A stretch of DNA of 64,000 nt from Paracentrotus lividus (lineage: Eukaryota; Echinodermata; Echinoidea; Camarodonta; Echinidae): the NCBI GenBank assembly GCA_940671915.1, contig CALNVZ010002100.1, positions 17,833,962 through 17,897,961 on the forward strand, given 5' to 3'. Under the pieces are notes generated by a model. The model did no database searches and had not been told where the DNA came from. It saw nothing but the letters and a program-made list of their open reading frames with translations. The position numbers were made by a program, and so were the translations under genes. Below, piece after piece: positions 46,961 through 59,359 of the stretch (within the stretch, counting starts at the first letter, position 1; every line of letters starts with the position of its first letter).

Positions 46961-48870
46961 ACTCAAAATGACAGGATTTGTGCTCCCTTTGCTTGCAATC
47001 CAAAGCGTATCCGGTCATTAAGAGACGTATGTAACAATTAACATGTGCACAATTTATGATGAACAATCTGTGTGTCAGCTTGGCAAGATCACACCAAGAA
47101 GGCAAAACTAGGCATGAAATAGACTCAGATTCCAGGATTCCCCCCCCCCCTGTTACCGTCCCAAGAGCAAATGTTTGAAATTTGGACAGACGGGTGATTC
47201 ACTAACGCTCAAATCAAGTCCCAATGGGATAAAGTCGATTTTAGATCGATGCATGTTATAGTTTCTAAGTCCATAGTTGGGATGATGTTTAATCTTAGTG
47301 AATCCTGGTGAATTACTAGCTCAATCGTGTTGTGTCAGCTCTCATTATAATGAGATGGACTGTAATTTTTTTTTTTTTTAAATTGATGGTGGTGATGAGG
47401 ATTCTGATAATAGGGAAAATATTGATGATAATCATTATTACATTTCCTTGGTCACATTCGATGTTTAAAAGAGAATGGAAACTATTATGTAGGCCATATG
47501 TATTTTATTTGCCATTGAAAAGCCAGATCGTTTTTAATGCGATGTGTAAAATTCATTAACGAAAGCCGTTTTGTGGTCTAGCAGATGACATCATTGAACA
47601 CATGCTTGCAATTCCTGCTCTTAGCACTTTCATCTTTATGAAAAACTTAATATCCACTTGCGATAGTATGGCAGCTTAAAACCCCAAATATTGCCAGGAT
47701 TCATTTTTGGAAATCTATTTATTTTATCATTACAGAGCCAGCTTTTCCAATGATATCAATCACCGCAGATTTTTTTACTAAAGTTATAACTTTAGAGTAA
47801 TGCTATAATGTTGGGAGTTTTGTCAATCAATAATACAACACTTCAGGACAAACGGGGGTTTATCTAATAACAGTCCAATTAACATCTTGAATAGACAAAA
47901 ACATGACTCTTTTGCATCGGGACATTATGTAACTATACATAAGAGTATCATGAATTCTATCAACCTGCTCTGCCGATTGCTATATTGTTCTTTTTGTGAC
48001 ATACTGATAGCGAACTTGATCTATATCCAGCACCAAAGACTCTGAGCAGGAGAAATGATTTCAATTCTAAGTTTTCTTCTTTTGGAGAGTGGAGGTTATT
48101 GCTTTTTAGAAGCATTTTATTTTTATTTTATTTTTTTTTTTGTGATGTTGTTAATCTTGCCATGAAACTGCTTTATACAAGGATATTTGCAAGCTAAAAT
48201 GCAATTCCAAAGATTAAACACAAAACCAAGCTAAGTTATTCTGACTAGTTCAATATCAATTTGCATTTTGTTTTACAGAGTTGCTTCTATTCAACTTTAT
48301 GTAGGGGTCTCAAATTTTTATACGTACAAGATAATGTGGAAAATTCTGCACGTGCATCTGGTTGAATGAGTGTGACGATTTTTTGGGGATGCCTTTGACA
48401 ATAAAAATCCAACTTCAAATTATATTGATGAGAATGGCTTTCATTTGGTACAATAAATCATATACCTTTGTGTCCCTCAAATACAACTCAAAGCCTTATT
48501 AGGTCCCTGGCTTCTGCTTTAGTAGATGGATGAAATATTAACCAATTTATTTGAAATTGGATGTTTCATTTCGTAACAGGGCAGAGGTTAAAATACCAAT
48601 AACTAAAATAAAAAAAACTTTTCCGTAAGATTACTAACTGAGAAGGCTAATCATTAATAATATGACGATTAACATTTAATATTTCTAAAATATGATATTT
48701 AGAATGTATCACTCTTGTATTATAGTAAAAAAAAATATATTTAAAAATTTATATCATGTACGAGTGGATAATGTGGTGTGCCGATCCAGAGGTGCATTAT
48801 ATGTAAGGATGTATTATATCATTTCTCTGAATTATGTAATAAAAATATTAGAAAACATGTAAAATTGTTT
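46961..48870 (+). other. Probable VPS16 3' untranslated region
   Basis: No coding sequence. AATAAA signals at 48452-48457 and 48838-48843 are candidate polyadenylation sites, giving a 1.5-1.9 kb 3' UTR. The exact end cannot be fixed from sequence. Confidence 0.5.
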
Positions 48871-50850
48871 ATCCTGTTGTTTATCCTCATGGAAGCTAAT
48901 AATTAATAAAGTAGGGTGAGAGAGAAGAAAGAGAGAGGGGAGGTGCTTTTTTCTTGCACTTTATGTATTCCATTTGTAAAAATTTTGATCATTGATGTCA
49001 TCCATAGCGAGTGTGAGAGGGGAAAGGATGCCATGTAAAACCATCACTTGTTATACAGAGCGGTAGTTGCATTTCAAGTCTAATGAAGGGTGCGTTACCC
49101 CAATAATTGGCTAAACATGGCCAAAAAAACAACAACAAAAACTGCAGTAATTATTTTCTCAGTTCTTCCACTTTTGGGGAGTGTCTCCTAGTCCCATCCC
49201 TGATTGATTGAATGAATTAATTAATTTGAAACTAACATAATGGATCACTGTTAAAACACATTTACAGGAGTTTTAAATGAAAACATGAATGGTTTAGGAG
49301 TGACGCAAGTGGTGTGGGATATTTTATATGACGCCCCCCCCCCACCCACCCACCAGATTAACGGGCATGAGATTGATAATAATGGAAAAAAACAAAGTGA
49401 GGATTCGTCGTATTTCCATCGTTATGTTTGTCTCGCATATTTATCGCAAAGAGGGTAATACAGTAATCTGCAAAACTATTGACTCTAACAATGCTAGCCG
49501 TCGGACTGTGTGCAATACATCATACTGTATGGGTTAATTAACTCCTGTAAATCAGTAGAATTAATATCGTCGTTAATGTCAACAAAGAAAATCGTAATGA
49601 AAGATCAAAGACCGAAAAAAGGTATTGTCTTAGATCATCTGGAGACTTTGTTTACAAAGTTGTCACGGCTGCATCACAATGCATTGATTTTTCCAAGAGC
49701 AATGCAGGATTAGTATTTTCAGTTGATTTGCTTGATTGGTTAATTGATTTATTCTGTTTGTTAGCTGGTATTGGCTTAAGACAGATAATTACTTTTAATT
49801 TAACGAAAAAATAAGCGATAGCCACCATTCATAGCGTCGAGTCAAAGTTCAAAATCACTCCTTACAAAAAAACCTGAAAAACTTGCTACTTGAGACAAAA
49901 TTAATTTTTTTTAAGATGTATTTTTCTAATGGTAATACAGAGAAACTTGGATGCTATACTAATTACTTTTTCTGATTCGTCCAATGGCATTGAACTTTGA
50001 TGCCACTGCACCTCAGAAGTAATTAAACTGGCACATTTGTGGTGAGAGTCGAAGCGGTAGCAAACAATATAGATCTGCAAAATGATTGTACACTGTAACA
50101 ATCCTGCCTTTTCAGGAGTAATCGTAGACTGTGCAAATAATCCACCCACATCTGAAATGACAATCCTCACTCTCCTTACCTCCTCTTTCTTCAAGTTGGC
50201 GAGACGAAGAAAAGTGACTTTTGATATATTCAACGGCAGTTGTCAATAGAGACAAAGAGGTCTCGTGGCAACGTCATTTTGACAAAAAAGAAATTGTTGG
50301 AGAAGGAGGGGTCAAAATAAAAAGCCGTTAGTATTTGTTATTTTGTTACTTTTTATTTGTTTTGTCCTTTTGAAAACGAATTTTCTAAAGAAATGGTCGT
50401 GCCCATATTCTCCTTTTTAATTGGCGTCACCATAATTACTTATATAGTTCATCGTATCTTTTTTTAATCAATAATGTATAAAACACCTATATTAAATTTT
50501 TAAAATGTGGTATTGAATATCTGTATTATAAAATCTCCTGGACTCCCCCCCCCCAATTTGAGTTCCATAGTATAAAGATAAAAGAAAGACCCAGAGAACA
50601 TGGTATTAGAAATGACTAAAGAGACAGTTCGTCGACGGCATCTCAACGATAGCAAAAGCCATTAAAACCTGATTACGTCTGCATCCTGCTTAATTATGAT
50701 TATAAATACATTGTATACCATCTTATTTATTACCCGAATAGGGTACAATTTCGACTCTATTGTTTGCGATCAATGATGAAACCATGTGACTAGCAATTAA
50801 CACTCTTTATTACCCTCTCACATTATTGAAGTTTACACGCGCGGATGGAC
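48871..50850. other. Intergenic, no recognised feature
   Basis: AT-rich sequence between VPS16 and the next promoter, with a C-rich run near 49335-49355. Short open frames (such as minus-strand 49901-50233) show no recognisable domain. Confidence 0.4.
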
Positions 50851-50853
50851 TGC

Positions 50854-50860
50854 TATAAAA
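50854..50860 (+). promoter_or_regulatory. TATA box
   Basis: TATAAAA in context CTGCTATAAAAAG. A TCACTGT/ACAGTTTCG stretch that could hold the start site lies about 20-30 bases downstream. It precedes a sequence ending in a strong GTAAGA donor at 51043, as expected of a first exon. Confidence 0.6.
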
Positions 50861-50884
50861 AGTTTCAGCGCTCACTGTTACAGT

Positions 50885-51042
50885 TTCGTCGAACTCGCAT
50901 TCGGTCTCTGAACTCTCCATACACGTATTCAATAGGTTCATACCAAATACTCTCACTGTATATGGTTCTTCAAGATTCCTGTCTGGTATAGTCCGTCGCT
51001 GGTTATATTATCGTACATTTTGACAATATACTTCAGCCATCG
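50885..51042 (+). other. Probable 5' untranslated exon of the orphan gene
   Basis: Runs from the inferred start near 50885 to CAGCCATCG before the donor GTAAGATATA. Contains a short upstream frame (ATG at 50962, stop 50989-50991). Linking it to the coding exon at 53644 across 2.6 kb is inference from position and the absence of another acceptor-bearing exon. Confidence 0.45.
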
Positions 51043-53643
51043 GTAAGATATATATATATTTTCATTAATTATTGGTTGACATTTAAAAATAGCTTACAAT
51101 CTTATACGGTAATTATTTATGGATCCCGGAGAAAACCTTGAAGTAATAGAAAATTACCGGTTAGCTATACTGACAAAGAGCATTTAGTTATTATGCCTAT
51201 CAAAAAATATATATATAAAGAGGTGACAGTGCTTATTATATATCCCCGCCCCCCCTTCATTGGTTCATTTTAGTTCCAAAATGTGATATGTGAGCCTGTA
51301 TGCTACCTAAAATTTTTCGATTACCATTCTGAGTATACTACATGATTCAAATCTGCGAGGTGATTAAAGTTTTTTCAAAGGAAACTTGTTTAAATTACTG
51401 TTTTTTTTATGCACAAAACCCGAGTAAACATGCTCATGTTGGTTAGGCATATATTTTAAAAAGCTATTCAACCTAAGTTGACTTGTGTAAATATCAATAA
51501 AAAATATTTTATGACCTGTGGAAAAAAAAAATTATTATTGTGTCTTGAGAAGATCAAGGGGAACGAATTTATCCAACACTTTTGTTAAGGTGGGGGGGGG
51601 GGGGCTTCTTCGAAAAAGTCTTCAAATTTCACACTTTTATTAATTTCAAAGAAGCAAAGAAAAATAAATTTAAAAAGTAGATGAGGCGAAGTGGTTGGCA
51701 AAATTTTGGGCTTGACCTTTTGGACACCTGACCCCAATCTCATATTTCTTTTGTGTTGGTCTGTTGTTGTTTTTTTTTTTCCTTTGTTTTTCAAACTTTG
51801 GCCGATTTTTAACTTTATTTTCTTGTCATAAGTTGTTTTTCACCCCATTAAAGTATTAATGGCTTAATATCTCCTTTAAAGAGTTTTGATGACGCGATAA
51901 CGATCATAATTGTTATTGTCCAAACATCGTAAAGGCAATTTAGGTCAGTAAATGAGAATATGTTATCATATAATTATTTAGAAAATAGGTCATTTTTCTT
52001 TTGGTATACAGCGCACTTTGATGTGAGTGCTTATAAACGAAACGCGGGTTGGAAGTTATTACACTGGCGTACACGACAAGCAACTAATATTATTCAAATT
52101 CTTTAGACATGTTAATCACGTCACTAATCTCACATTCATTTATTGTTCCATCCTAAAAAAGAATTTAAAAAAAATATGAATTACCAAGTTTATAGGAGTT
52201 AACCCAGTTGAAACTAATGATAAGACCCCATTCCCTTTGTAAAGACGGTAAAAAACTAAGATGATATGATAAGAAATTGTATTAGAATAATTAGAAAGGG
52301 AAATTGAATAGTATACGTGTGTATTTTATTTATTTATATAATATATATATTAAAGTATTAAGTATTAACTCGATATTTAGCAAACTATTCCACTTCAAAA
52401 CAAGATTTTATTCATTTGATGAGACGAATATACCTAATTTAAGTGGTAGGTCTCAAGGTCCGGACACAGCGATCGAATAACACTCCCTTATAACTCCAGA
52501 AAGTGTTTACTATGCAAATAGTCATCTACTCAGAAAGCACTTGTAAGAATTCGTTACAAGAAAAGACCATATTTAAAAAATACAAGTCACCTATACACTG
52601 GACGTCAGTCGAAGGCTATTCGATCTTTTGAAAGCACCTACGGGAAAGTTATAAAGGGCGATGTTTGGTTTAATATTGGTTACGGTAGCGTTATTCGAAA
52701 CAAGTCCTTTGATGAAAGCATCTACATAAAAGTTATATGCCTATAAATGGCTAATGGTTGGTTTTAATCTTGGGTATGGAAGCCGCATAAATGAAAGTCT
52801 CTTAAAAGGGCCTGCTGGAACGTTAGATCTATCTTCATGTTGCAGAAGCCTATAATATTTTGAGGGGCATAGGCTTATTTTCCTTCAGAGGCATGTAAAT
52901 AGAGGGGCACATGGGTGGGAAATGGAGGTAGAGAGAGAAAGAGATTTAAAAGAGAGAGGCAGTGTGAGAGGGGTATTAGATGAACAAAACAACAACATGC
53001 AGTTAACAGAAAAATCAATATTTCCGAACATCGACCAATACAAATTTTCCTTTGTAAGTTATTACATTTCAAGTAGGTGGTTCCCAGCGTTTAACATTAA
53101 TGCCTCGGGCACTGACCGGACACATGTTTCTTTACAATTTTTGTGACGTCAAAGCGTTCTAAAATACATTGATAATCAATTATTTTCCTCAATTGAAACC
53201 AACACTCAGATTGGTTGAAATGCATTGTGTATTGCATTCCGCATCATGATCGATAAATCGGTGAATTGATTTTAAAATTGTTTATGACTCGGAGAGGGCG
53301 AAGATCACTAGTGCATGTTACAAATCGTATTATTATTTGGAATTTTCAGTCCATTTCAAATTTTCTTCACGCACATATCAATTGGCTCTTATTTAAACTC
53401 GTAGCCTATAATATAAGCCTTTTTTATGACCACCTCCCTCTTGATATACAGGGTATAACTGGTTTTTAATGATGGTTCATGAAAGTACTTTCCTCTATAT
53501 AAGGTTTAATAATTTAGGCCTATATATAGGCCTACTGATCACTGATAGATTTATCAACTTTTTTAATCTGATCGTCGGAAGTTGATGAAATGTGACGATA
53601 ATCATCGGTTTTCCCTTATTATACAATACAACTTCAGTTTCAG
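51043..53643. other. Probable first intron of the orphan gene
   Basis: AT-rich, with low-complexity runs (G12 near 51591-51604, purine-rich 52923-52970). No coding segment recognised. Confidence 0.4.
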
Positions 53644-56600
53644 AGGAGCTCAAGCTTACAAGATAGCAAAATGATCGGCAAATGGCGTCATCATCACGTA
53701 TTCCAGCCGACCCCGTGAGACTGACAGAAGTACGCCATGACCAGCGGCGTGTAGCAGCATTGTTGAATGCATCAGGACAACTCAATGTATCCATTCTGGT
53801 AGGTATATAATTACATAGTAGACTATAACAGACTTTAGTAATTTCTGTACTTCATTTTAAAGTTTTTTATACATCAAATTCTTCTTAAAGACTCATCATA
53901 GGCGCAGGGAAAATGGAAAAGGGGTATAGGGCAAGTCCAAGCTATTTTGCCGGTACAAAACGGGACATTCAGAGCCAAAAATAGGGCTTGTTTGAAAAAT
54001 CTGAATGAAATCTCAATCCTTTGGTATATTCCTGAAGGTACTAAGAATGTTCAACAAAAACATTAAAAATAGTTGTAATAACTCAATTCATAATTAATTA
54101 TATAATCATATATTCGTCGGTAACAAACGGGACCGCAAAAAATGGTGTTTTCAAATCTTGACTTTGTTCACGTAGGCCTATAACTCTGAATTAAAAAAGT
54201 AGATCTAAATTTTGCAGAGTCATATCCTCTTAAACATGTAATAAACATTGTAAGGACATTTTTTAACGTTAATACAACTTCGAGTTTTCTGGCAAAGGTC
54301 AAGTTTCAAAAACGATGTCAGGTAACAAACGGGACAGTAACACACGGACAATTATTCCCTGTAATATTTTTTATTAAACGATTGGTGTAGCCAAGGCGTA
54401 GCAACATCTTTTGTTAAAAAATCTCTCTGATAAAACAAAAGAAACATAATACAAACACAAAATGTAAGAAAAACTTATTTTGTTTCATTTCTAAATGTGG
54501 GAGGGTGGGTAATAAAAATGTATGATTTTACATCAGCTCAGTAACTTTTTGTGAGACTATTTCTGAGACCTGAATATTTTAAGTCTAAAAATATGGAAAG
54601 CTATGTGCTAGGTTCGTGATATTTTCACCAGAGTTAGCCAAGAAAATATAAAAACAGAAAATACTTACTTTTGGTTGTACTCCTATTGACAAATCTCTTT
54701 TTTAAATGGTTGAAAATAGCATTTTTAATGCATTTTATATATTTTTCATGAATATTAATGAGCCTTGTGACGTCATATGACCTTGAAATGACTTTTTGAC
54801 CTCATTTGCATTAAGTTCATTTCATACCCTTTATGGTGATATAGTAAATAGTGGTACTATTTTAAGAGTTGTGATTGGTTGAAATGATGTCACGTGTCAT
54901 TCACGTTTTTGTTATAGTGAACGGTTTTTTGTTATATTGAACGGTTTTTTGGTTATATTGAACGGTTTTTACCTGTGTTAAAATGAATGGTGAAATCGAC
55001 TGCCTTGTTGCGCAAGCGCGTAATAACAGTAAAATGGTGCGCACAACAATAGAATCGCGGAGCGACAATATACGTCACAATAGGTTAATTAGCACCAAAA
55101 GTTTGGCAAACATTTGCAAAGATAAAACCAGATTAGGCAAGGTCAAAGATCTAGGGGTCTATTTACTATAATAAATAGTGCATGCATCTTTTAATGCAAC
55201 ATTACTGACTATGTGAACTCCAAATACTAAATTATCCCTCGGGCACATCTGTTTCAACTCGGCCTACGGCCTCGTGAAATAAATGTGCCCTCGGGATAAT
55301 TTAGTATTTGTCGTGCACATAATCTAGTATGTTGCATGGTAGAGCATGCACTATTTATATAATATGACACATTATGTATACCTTTACAAACCCACTGACA
55401 CACTTGAACACAAAATGGTCAAAAAGTCGAAAAAATCACCATCTCGGGAACAAAATTTAGCGTGGACTTGCCCTACATCGAACCAATATTCAGGATGTTT
55501 GAAATGATCCTTGTAAAAATCATTAAGATAGTCATTTAAAACGAAAATAAACACATTACAATTTTTTTGTTAATATGATAGTTATTCAAATTATTTGCAA
55601 CTGTTATTCAAGTGGATAGTTATATTAATTGGTTTAGCAAAATGTTTCAATTTGTTTCATTATTCTGATTGCTGCAAAAGATATTTGCCGTTTTAACATT
55701 GTGAATCGCCGATGCTCCGGGATTAGGCACTTTATCACAACTTCACATCTTGCAGAGTATAAATTATAATCTTTTAAACAAATAAAGCCTGAACTACTCG
55801 AGACAATCAATTTCTATGTTATCATTAGTAAATCTACATTTTGAACTTCAGACTTCAAACTATAGACGGCTTAGACTTATGGGCAGCAAATATGTAATAA
55901 GTATGTTGATTGTTTCTCTACTTCATGGGGGTTATAAATCTTCAAACTCTAAAAGTATCAATTACAGTAGATGCGTGTACAGCCCCCCCCCTCTTATTAT
56001 GCAGAAATACTCTTATTAATACTTATGATGTTTTGACCTTTGCTCTTTGGTTTTTTGGCTTTCTCAACACGCATTGTGTTGAAGCATGATAATTATGTAC
56101 CCAACTACTGTTATATTTGGGGTTGAAATATCACCATTTCTTCAATGATGTCAGAAGTAAGTATTCATTAACTAATAATATGTTTCATCATAATGCAATA
56201 TCAAAACTCATGTAGCCTTTTGTCAGAGCACAACCGAAAGAATATAAGGTTATAAAAAATCGGATAGGCATATTGTTTTTAAAAAAGAATATCGGGGTTG
56301 TTTTTCATTTTGGTAAAAAAAAAAAAGAGAAAGAAAAAAGAAAAAAAAATGATTGCGAACACAAAGACACAAAGAGAGGGAAATATATTTTATCAAAACG
56401 TTTGGTCTCGCAATACCAATTGTCATGAATGCCAGATCAGAATGACATAGTATCATTTTCGTCACCCATTTGGTCATCAATTTCATTTTTATTTTTATTT
56501 TTACAGCCTCATGCGAGCATACCCGTACAGGATCTCTACAAGAGTCGATTCTACCGAGAGCTGCAAGCAACCCGGTCTACCTTACCAGCTCGAGTCCCAC

Positions 56601-57760
56601 CGCTAGGTCATCCCCTGGTCCGATTACCTGGATGGAAACAAACTGACAAAGACAACCCTTTAGTCTCAAATCAGTATGGACACGTCACGAATGGTGGTGA
56701 TGGCGAGCAAATCGGTGGTACCACAAGGAGCGCCCGTGACCAACTTCATGTTGGCACCAATTCGTACAACAGAAGACGACAAGCCGCTGTTGATTTGGCA
56801 AGAACGTTATCCAAGAGCGTGCCAAGTTCTTTAGAATTAGAACGGATAAACAAGTCGAGCAATCGCAATGCAAAACCTCTCTCAAGGTATGAATCTCTTC
56901 CTGATATAGGTGCCGGCCGAAACGCAGACGTTGAAAGATCCAAAGTTGAGTTTCGGCTTCCAAGACGGGGACACCGAGAACAAGGTATTGATTTGATCAC
57001 AGAAGGGAAGACAGCTCCTCCACATTTACAGTACAACCATGGCATCGCCAACCCTGGAAGACCCGACCCGCCGTCAATCTCGCAGATCTTTTCGCCGACG
57101 GGATGGCTCAGAGAAGATACCGACCACTCAGACGTTACGCCATTGTCAAGTCGAAAGACTCATCATCGGAAACGAAAACAAAGTGTGACGACTCCGGTGT
57201 TGATGCGGACCTATGACCACGATGAAGTTCCATTAAACAGTCCGGAATCTTCAACGGTGTCCATGGATAAACCGTCATCGAGCCATAGTGACATGAGTTC
57301 TTCAGATACCATCTACACACCCGTTGATCCGTACCCTGACGATGATGACAACAACATCAATGAACTTGGCGTTGATGAGCATAAGAGTGACACTTCGCCA
57401 CCCAACGATCCTGAAAGATCTGTTTCGGGTCCGAGCGACCTCAAGGTGCACTCTCCTGCACCCAAAGGTTCTCTTGGTTCCGGTGGAGTAAACCCCAGCG
57501 ACGATCCATACGGAATGGCGTACCTCAAGGCTCTCTCGGTGGCACGTTCAAAGGCAGCCCAAAAGGATCCGTTCTACCTAAGCCAACGTATGACTCGTCC
57601 GTTCACATTTTCATACTTTTGCCAAAAGGAAGTTTGTGTCTGTGGAAACTGTCCCAAGATGAAACGGAAGAAAGGAAAAACGGGTTTAAAATCCATATTA
57701 GGCGATGTGAACATGTATGACTATTTCAAATGGTCTAAAGACAAGAAGGATAAGCCCTGA
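53644..57760 (+). CDS. Orphan 456-residue protein, disordered, C-terminal Cys cluster
   Basis: Two coding exons: 53644-53798 (ATG at 53682, 39 codons, MASSSRIPADPVRLTEVRHD...) and 56507-57760 (417 codons), joined in phase 0 by GTAGGT and a TTTTTATTTTTACAG acceptor. I do not recognise the family. An N-terminal block (IPVQDLYKSRFYRELQ, VPPLGHPLVRLPGWKQ) looks structured. Residues ~90-390 are rich in Ser, Pro, Asp and Arg and probably disordered, with an acidic DDDDNN run near 317. The C-terminus carries C-x4-C-x-C-x2-C (CQKEVCVCGNC, about 411-421), a basic KMKRKKGKTG run, then ILGDVNMYDYFKW. The long open frame has balanced codon use and no lesion. The Cys cluster could bind metal, but the spacing fits no domain I know. 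No signal peptide or membrane segment. Polyadenylation signal AATAAA at 57930. Confidence 0.78.
54905..54971. repeat. ~22 bp tandem repeat, three copies
   Basis: Units of TTTTTTGTTATATTGAACGG with small length changes. Confidence 0.9.
55170..55358. repeat. Palindrome with ~85 bp arms
   Basis: ATAAATAGTGCATGC pairs with GCATGCACTATTTAT; ATACTAAATTATCCCTCGGG pairs with its complement nearer the centre (55264, CGGCCTACGGCC). Mismatches are modest. Confidence 0.75.
55476..56506. other. Rest of the orphan gene's second intron
   Basis: AT-rich, ending in a long T-rich tract before the acceptor at 56506. A short open frame continues upstream of the acceptor (from 56429), but the acceptor and phase favour splicing. 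Confidence 0.45.
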
Positions 57761-57960
57761 AACCCATAATTTAGAGAGAGTTAGAATATCGGCCTACGTG
57801 TAATAATTTTTTAAACATAAATTGACAATCACTGTAGTTTGTTGTATTAAACATGTTAAATAATATTATTATGATACCTGCAATAATGTATTGATATTAG
57901 TATTTATATTCCCATAATTTAGATATTAAAATAAAAAGATATTTAAATGGTTACTTTATT
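57761..57960 (+). other. 3' untranslated region of the orphan gene
   Basis: About 200 bp after the TGA, with AATAAA at 57930-57935. Confidence 0.55.
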
Positions 57961-58084
57961 TTTGTAATATTATCATTTTAGTTTGGTGATTATATTAAAT
58001 TCTAAATTTATAATTGTGGAGTAAATAATGATATTTATTAACTAAACAAAATGCAATAATACATTTTTTCACAAGGAGAAAATA

Positions 58085-58195
58085 ATATTGTGGGAGAGAG
58101 GGAGAGAGAGAAGGAGAGACACAGAGAGAGAGAGAGAGAGAGAGAGGGGGAGGGGCAGAGGGGAGGGAGAGAGAGAGAGAGAGCGAGAGAAAGTA
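58085..58195. repeat. (GA)n microsatellite
   Basis: Interrupted GA/GGGA repeats, purine-rich on the plus strand. Confidence 0.95.
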
Positions 58196-58199
58196 AATG

Positions 58200-59150
58200 A
58201 TATATGTTAGAATTCAAAATTGATCAGGTGTAGAGAGAGAATAAAATCATGTTCAGATTGGTAATTGTCCAATATTTTTATACTGCCTGAGTAAAAATAT
58301 ATATGACAGAGAGATGGGGAAGGAGATTAATGTGTGAAATATAGAAAGAAAGAAAGACAGATATGAATATAAAAACAGGATACATGTGAATAGAAACATA
58401 GATAGATGAATGTATTCGAGACAAACAGCTAGATCTAACGGGGAAGATACTGACTATACACGATAATGAGTGTAAGATTTAGTTTGGCATTTTGTATGTA
58501 GGCACGTCGGAACCATGGTTGACGGGGAAGAGGGGTTACTGGCTCATAATGGCCCCAAGGAACCATTACACAGACACTGAATGAAAATAACATCACCCAG
58601 AGAAGAAGGGGGGGGGGGAAACCGCCGTTGCTAAGGAATCGAATGCGTGCCAAAACTAGAGGTCGTGATTATCCAGCCAAATTTTTTAAAAAGGGTGAAA
58701 ATGCGGCTGCTGTAATAAAATACAATGAGTTTGAAAGAAGAAATCGGCTAATTTGAAAATTTGGTAGAATAAATTTGAATACACCGTTTATGCAATGCAA
58801 GACTATATTTTCCTTGGCAACGGCAGATATAAATATATTATCTCTGGCTGCTGATTTATTGTCTGCCATTGTATTGTAGGTATAACGTTTTGACTATTAT
58901 TAATTAGACAGAGGTATAACCTCGACTTGTAAATAGTTTTCGGAGAAATATGAAGCATGTATCATGATTTTATTCACTGTTAAGGCCCTGTTCATTCACT
59001 GTTCATTTTGGGGGATTTGTTCTTGTGTCCTCCCTTTTGTTTCAGAAATTACCGGTTCTGGTCATCTACTGCTACCAGAAATGAAAAGATGCAAGTTCCC
59101 TCTTTCATATATAATTGTACCAAAATTATATAATAAAAAATGAACGAAAT
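58200..59150. other. Intergenic, no recognised feature
   Basis: No gene or clear repeat seen. Confidence 0.4.
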
Positions 59151-59156
59151 ATAACC

Positions 59157-59355
59157 AGGTGCGGATCCAAGGGGGGGGGGCCAGCCCCCCGAGAAAAAAA
59201 AAGAACAAGAGATGGCCGATCTGATTGACCCATGGGACCTTATTGATGGCCAAAGGCCAAAAAATGTAAACCTACACCCCGCTTACGCACCCCCAAAAAA
59301 ATCTGAAATTCCATTTTTGCCCCCCCCTGTAATGAAATCCTGGATCCGCCACTGA
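59157..59355. mobile_element. Short MITE with GGATCC-containing ends
   Basis: Left end GTGCGGATCCAAGGGGGG, right end CCTGGATCCGCCACTG, inverted. G/C homopolymers lie just inside both ends (GGGGGGGG, CCCCCCC). Similar ends occur singly at 35222 (CACTGGATCCAGGATTTG) and 59686 (GGGCGGATCCGGGG). Confidence 0.5.
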
Positions 59356-59359
59356 CAAC

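Larger units (their letters stand above)
53927..55475. mobile_element. 1.55 kb TIR element with ACAAACGGGAC motifs
   Basis: Ends TAGGGCAAGTCCAAGCTA and TAGCGTGGACTTGCCCTA are inverted repeats. Inside the left half, (A)CAAAACGGGAC, ACAAACGGGACC and ACAAACGGGACAG recur. The right half holds tandem repeats (54905-54971) and a palindrome (55170-55358). No transposase frame. Lies in the intron of the orphan gene. Confidence 0.55.

Noticed and set aside
56685..57528. Several open frames antisense to the orphan exon
   Set aside because: Shadows of a genuine coding exon with moderate GC.
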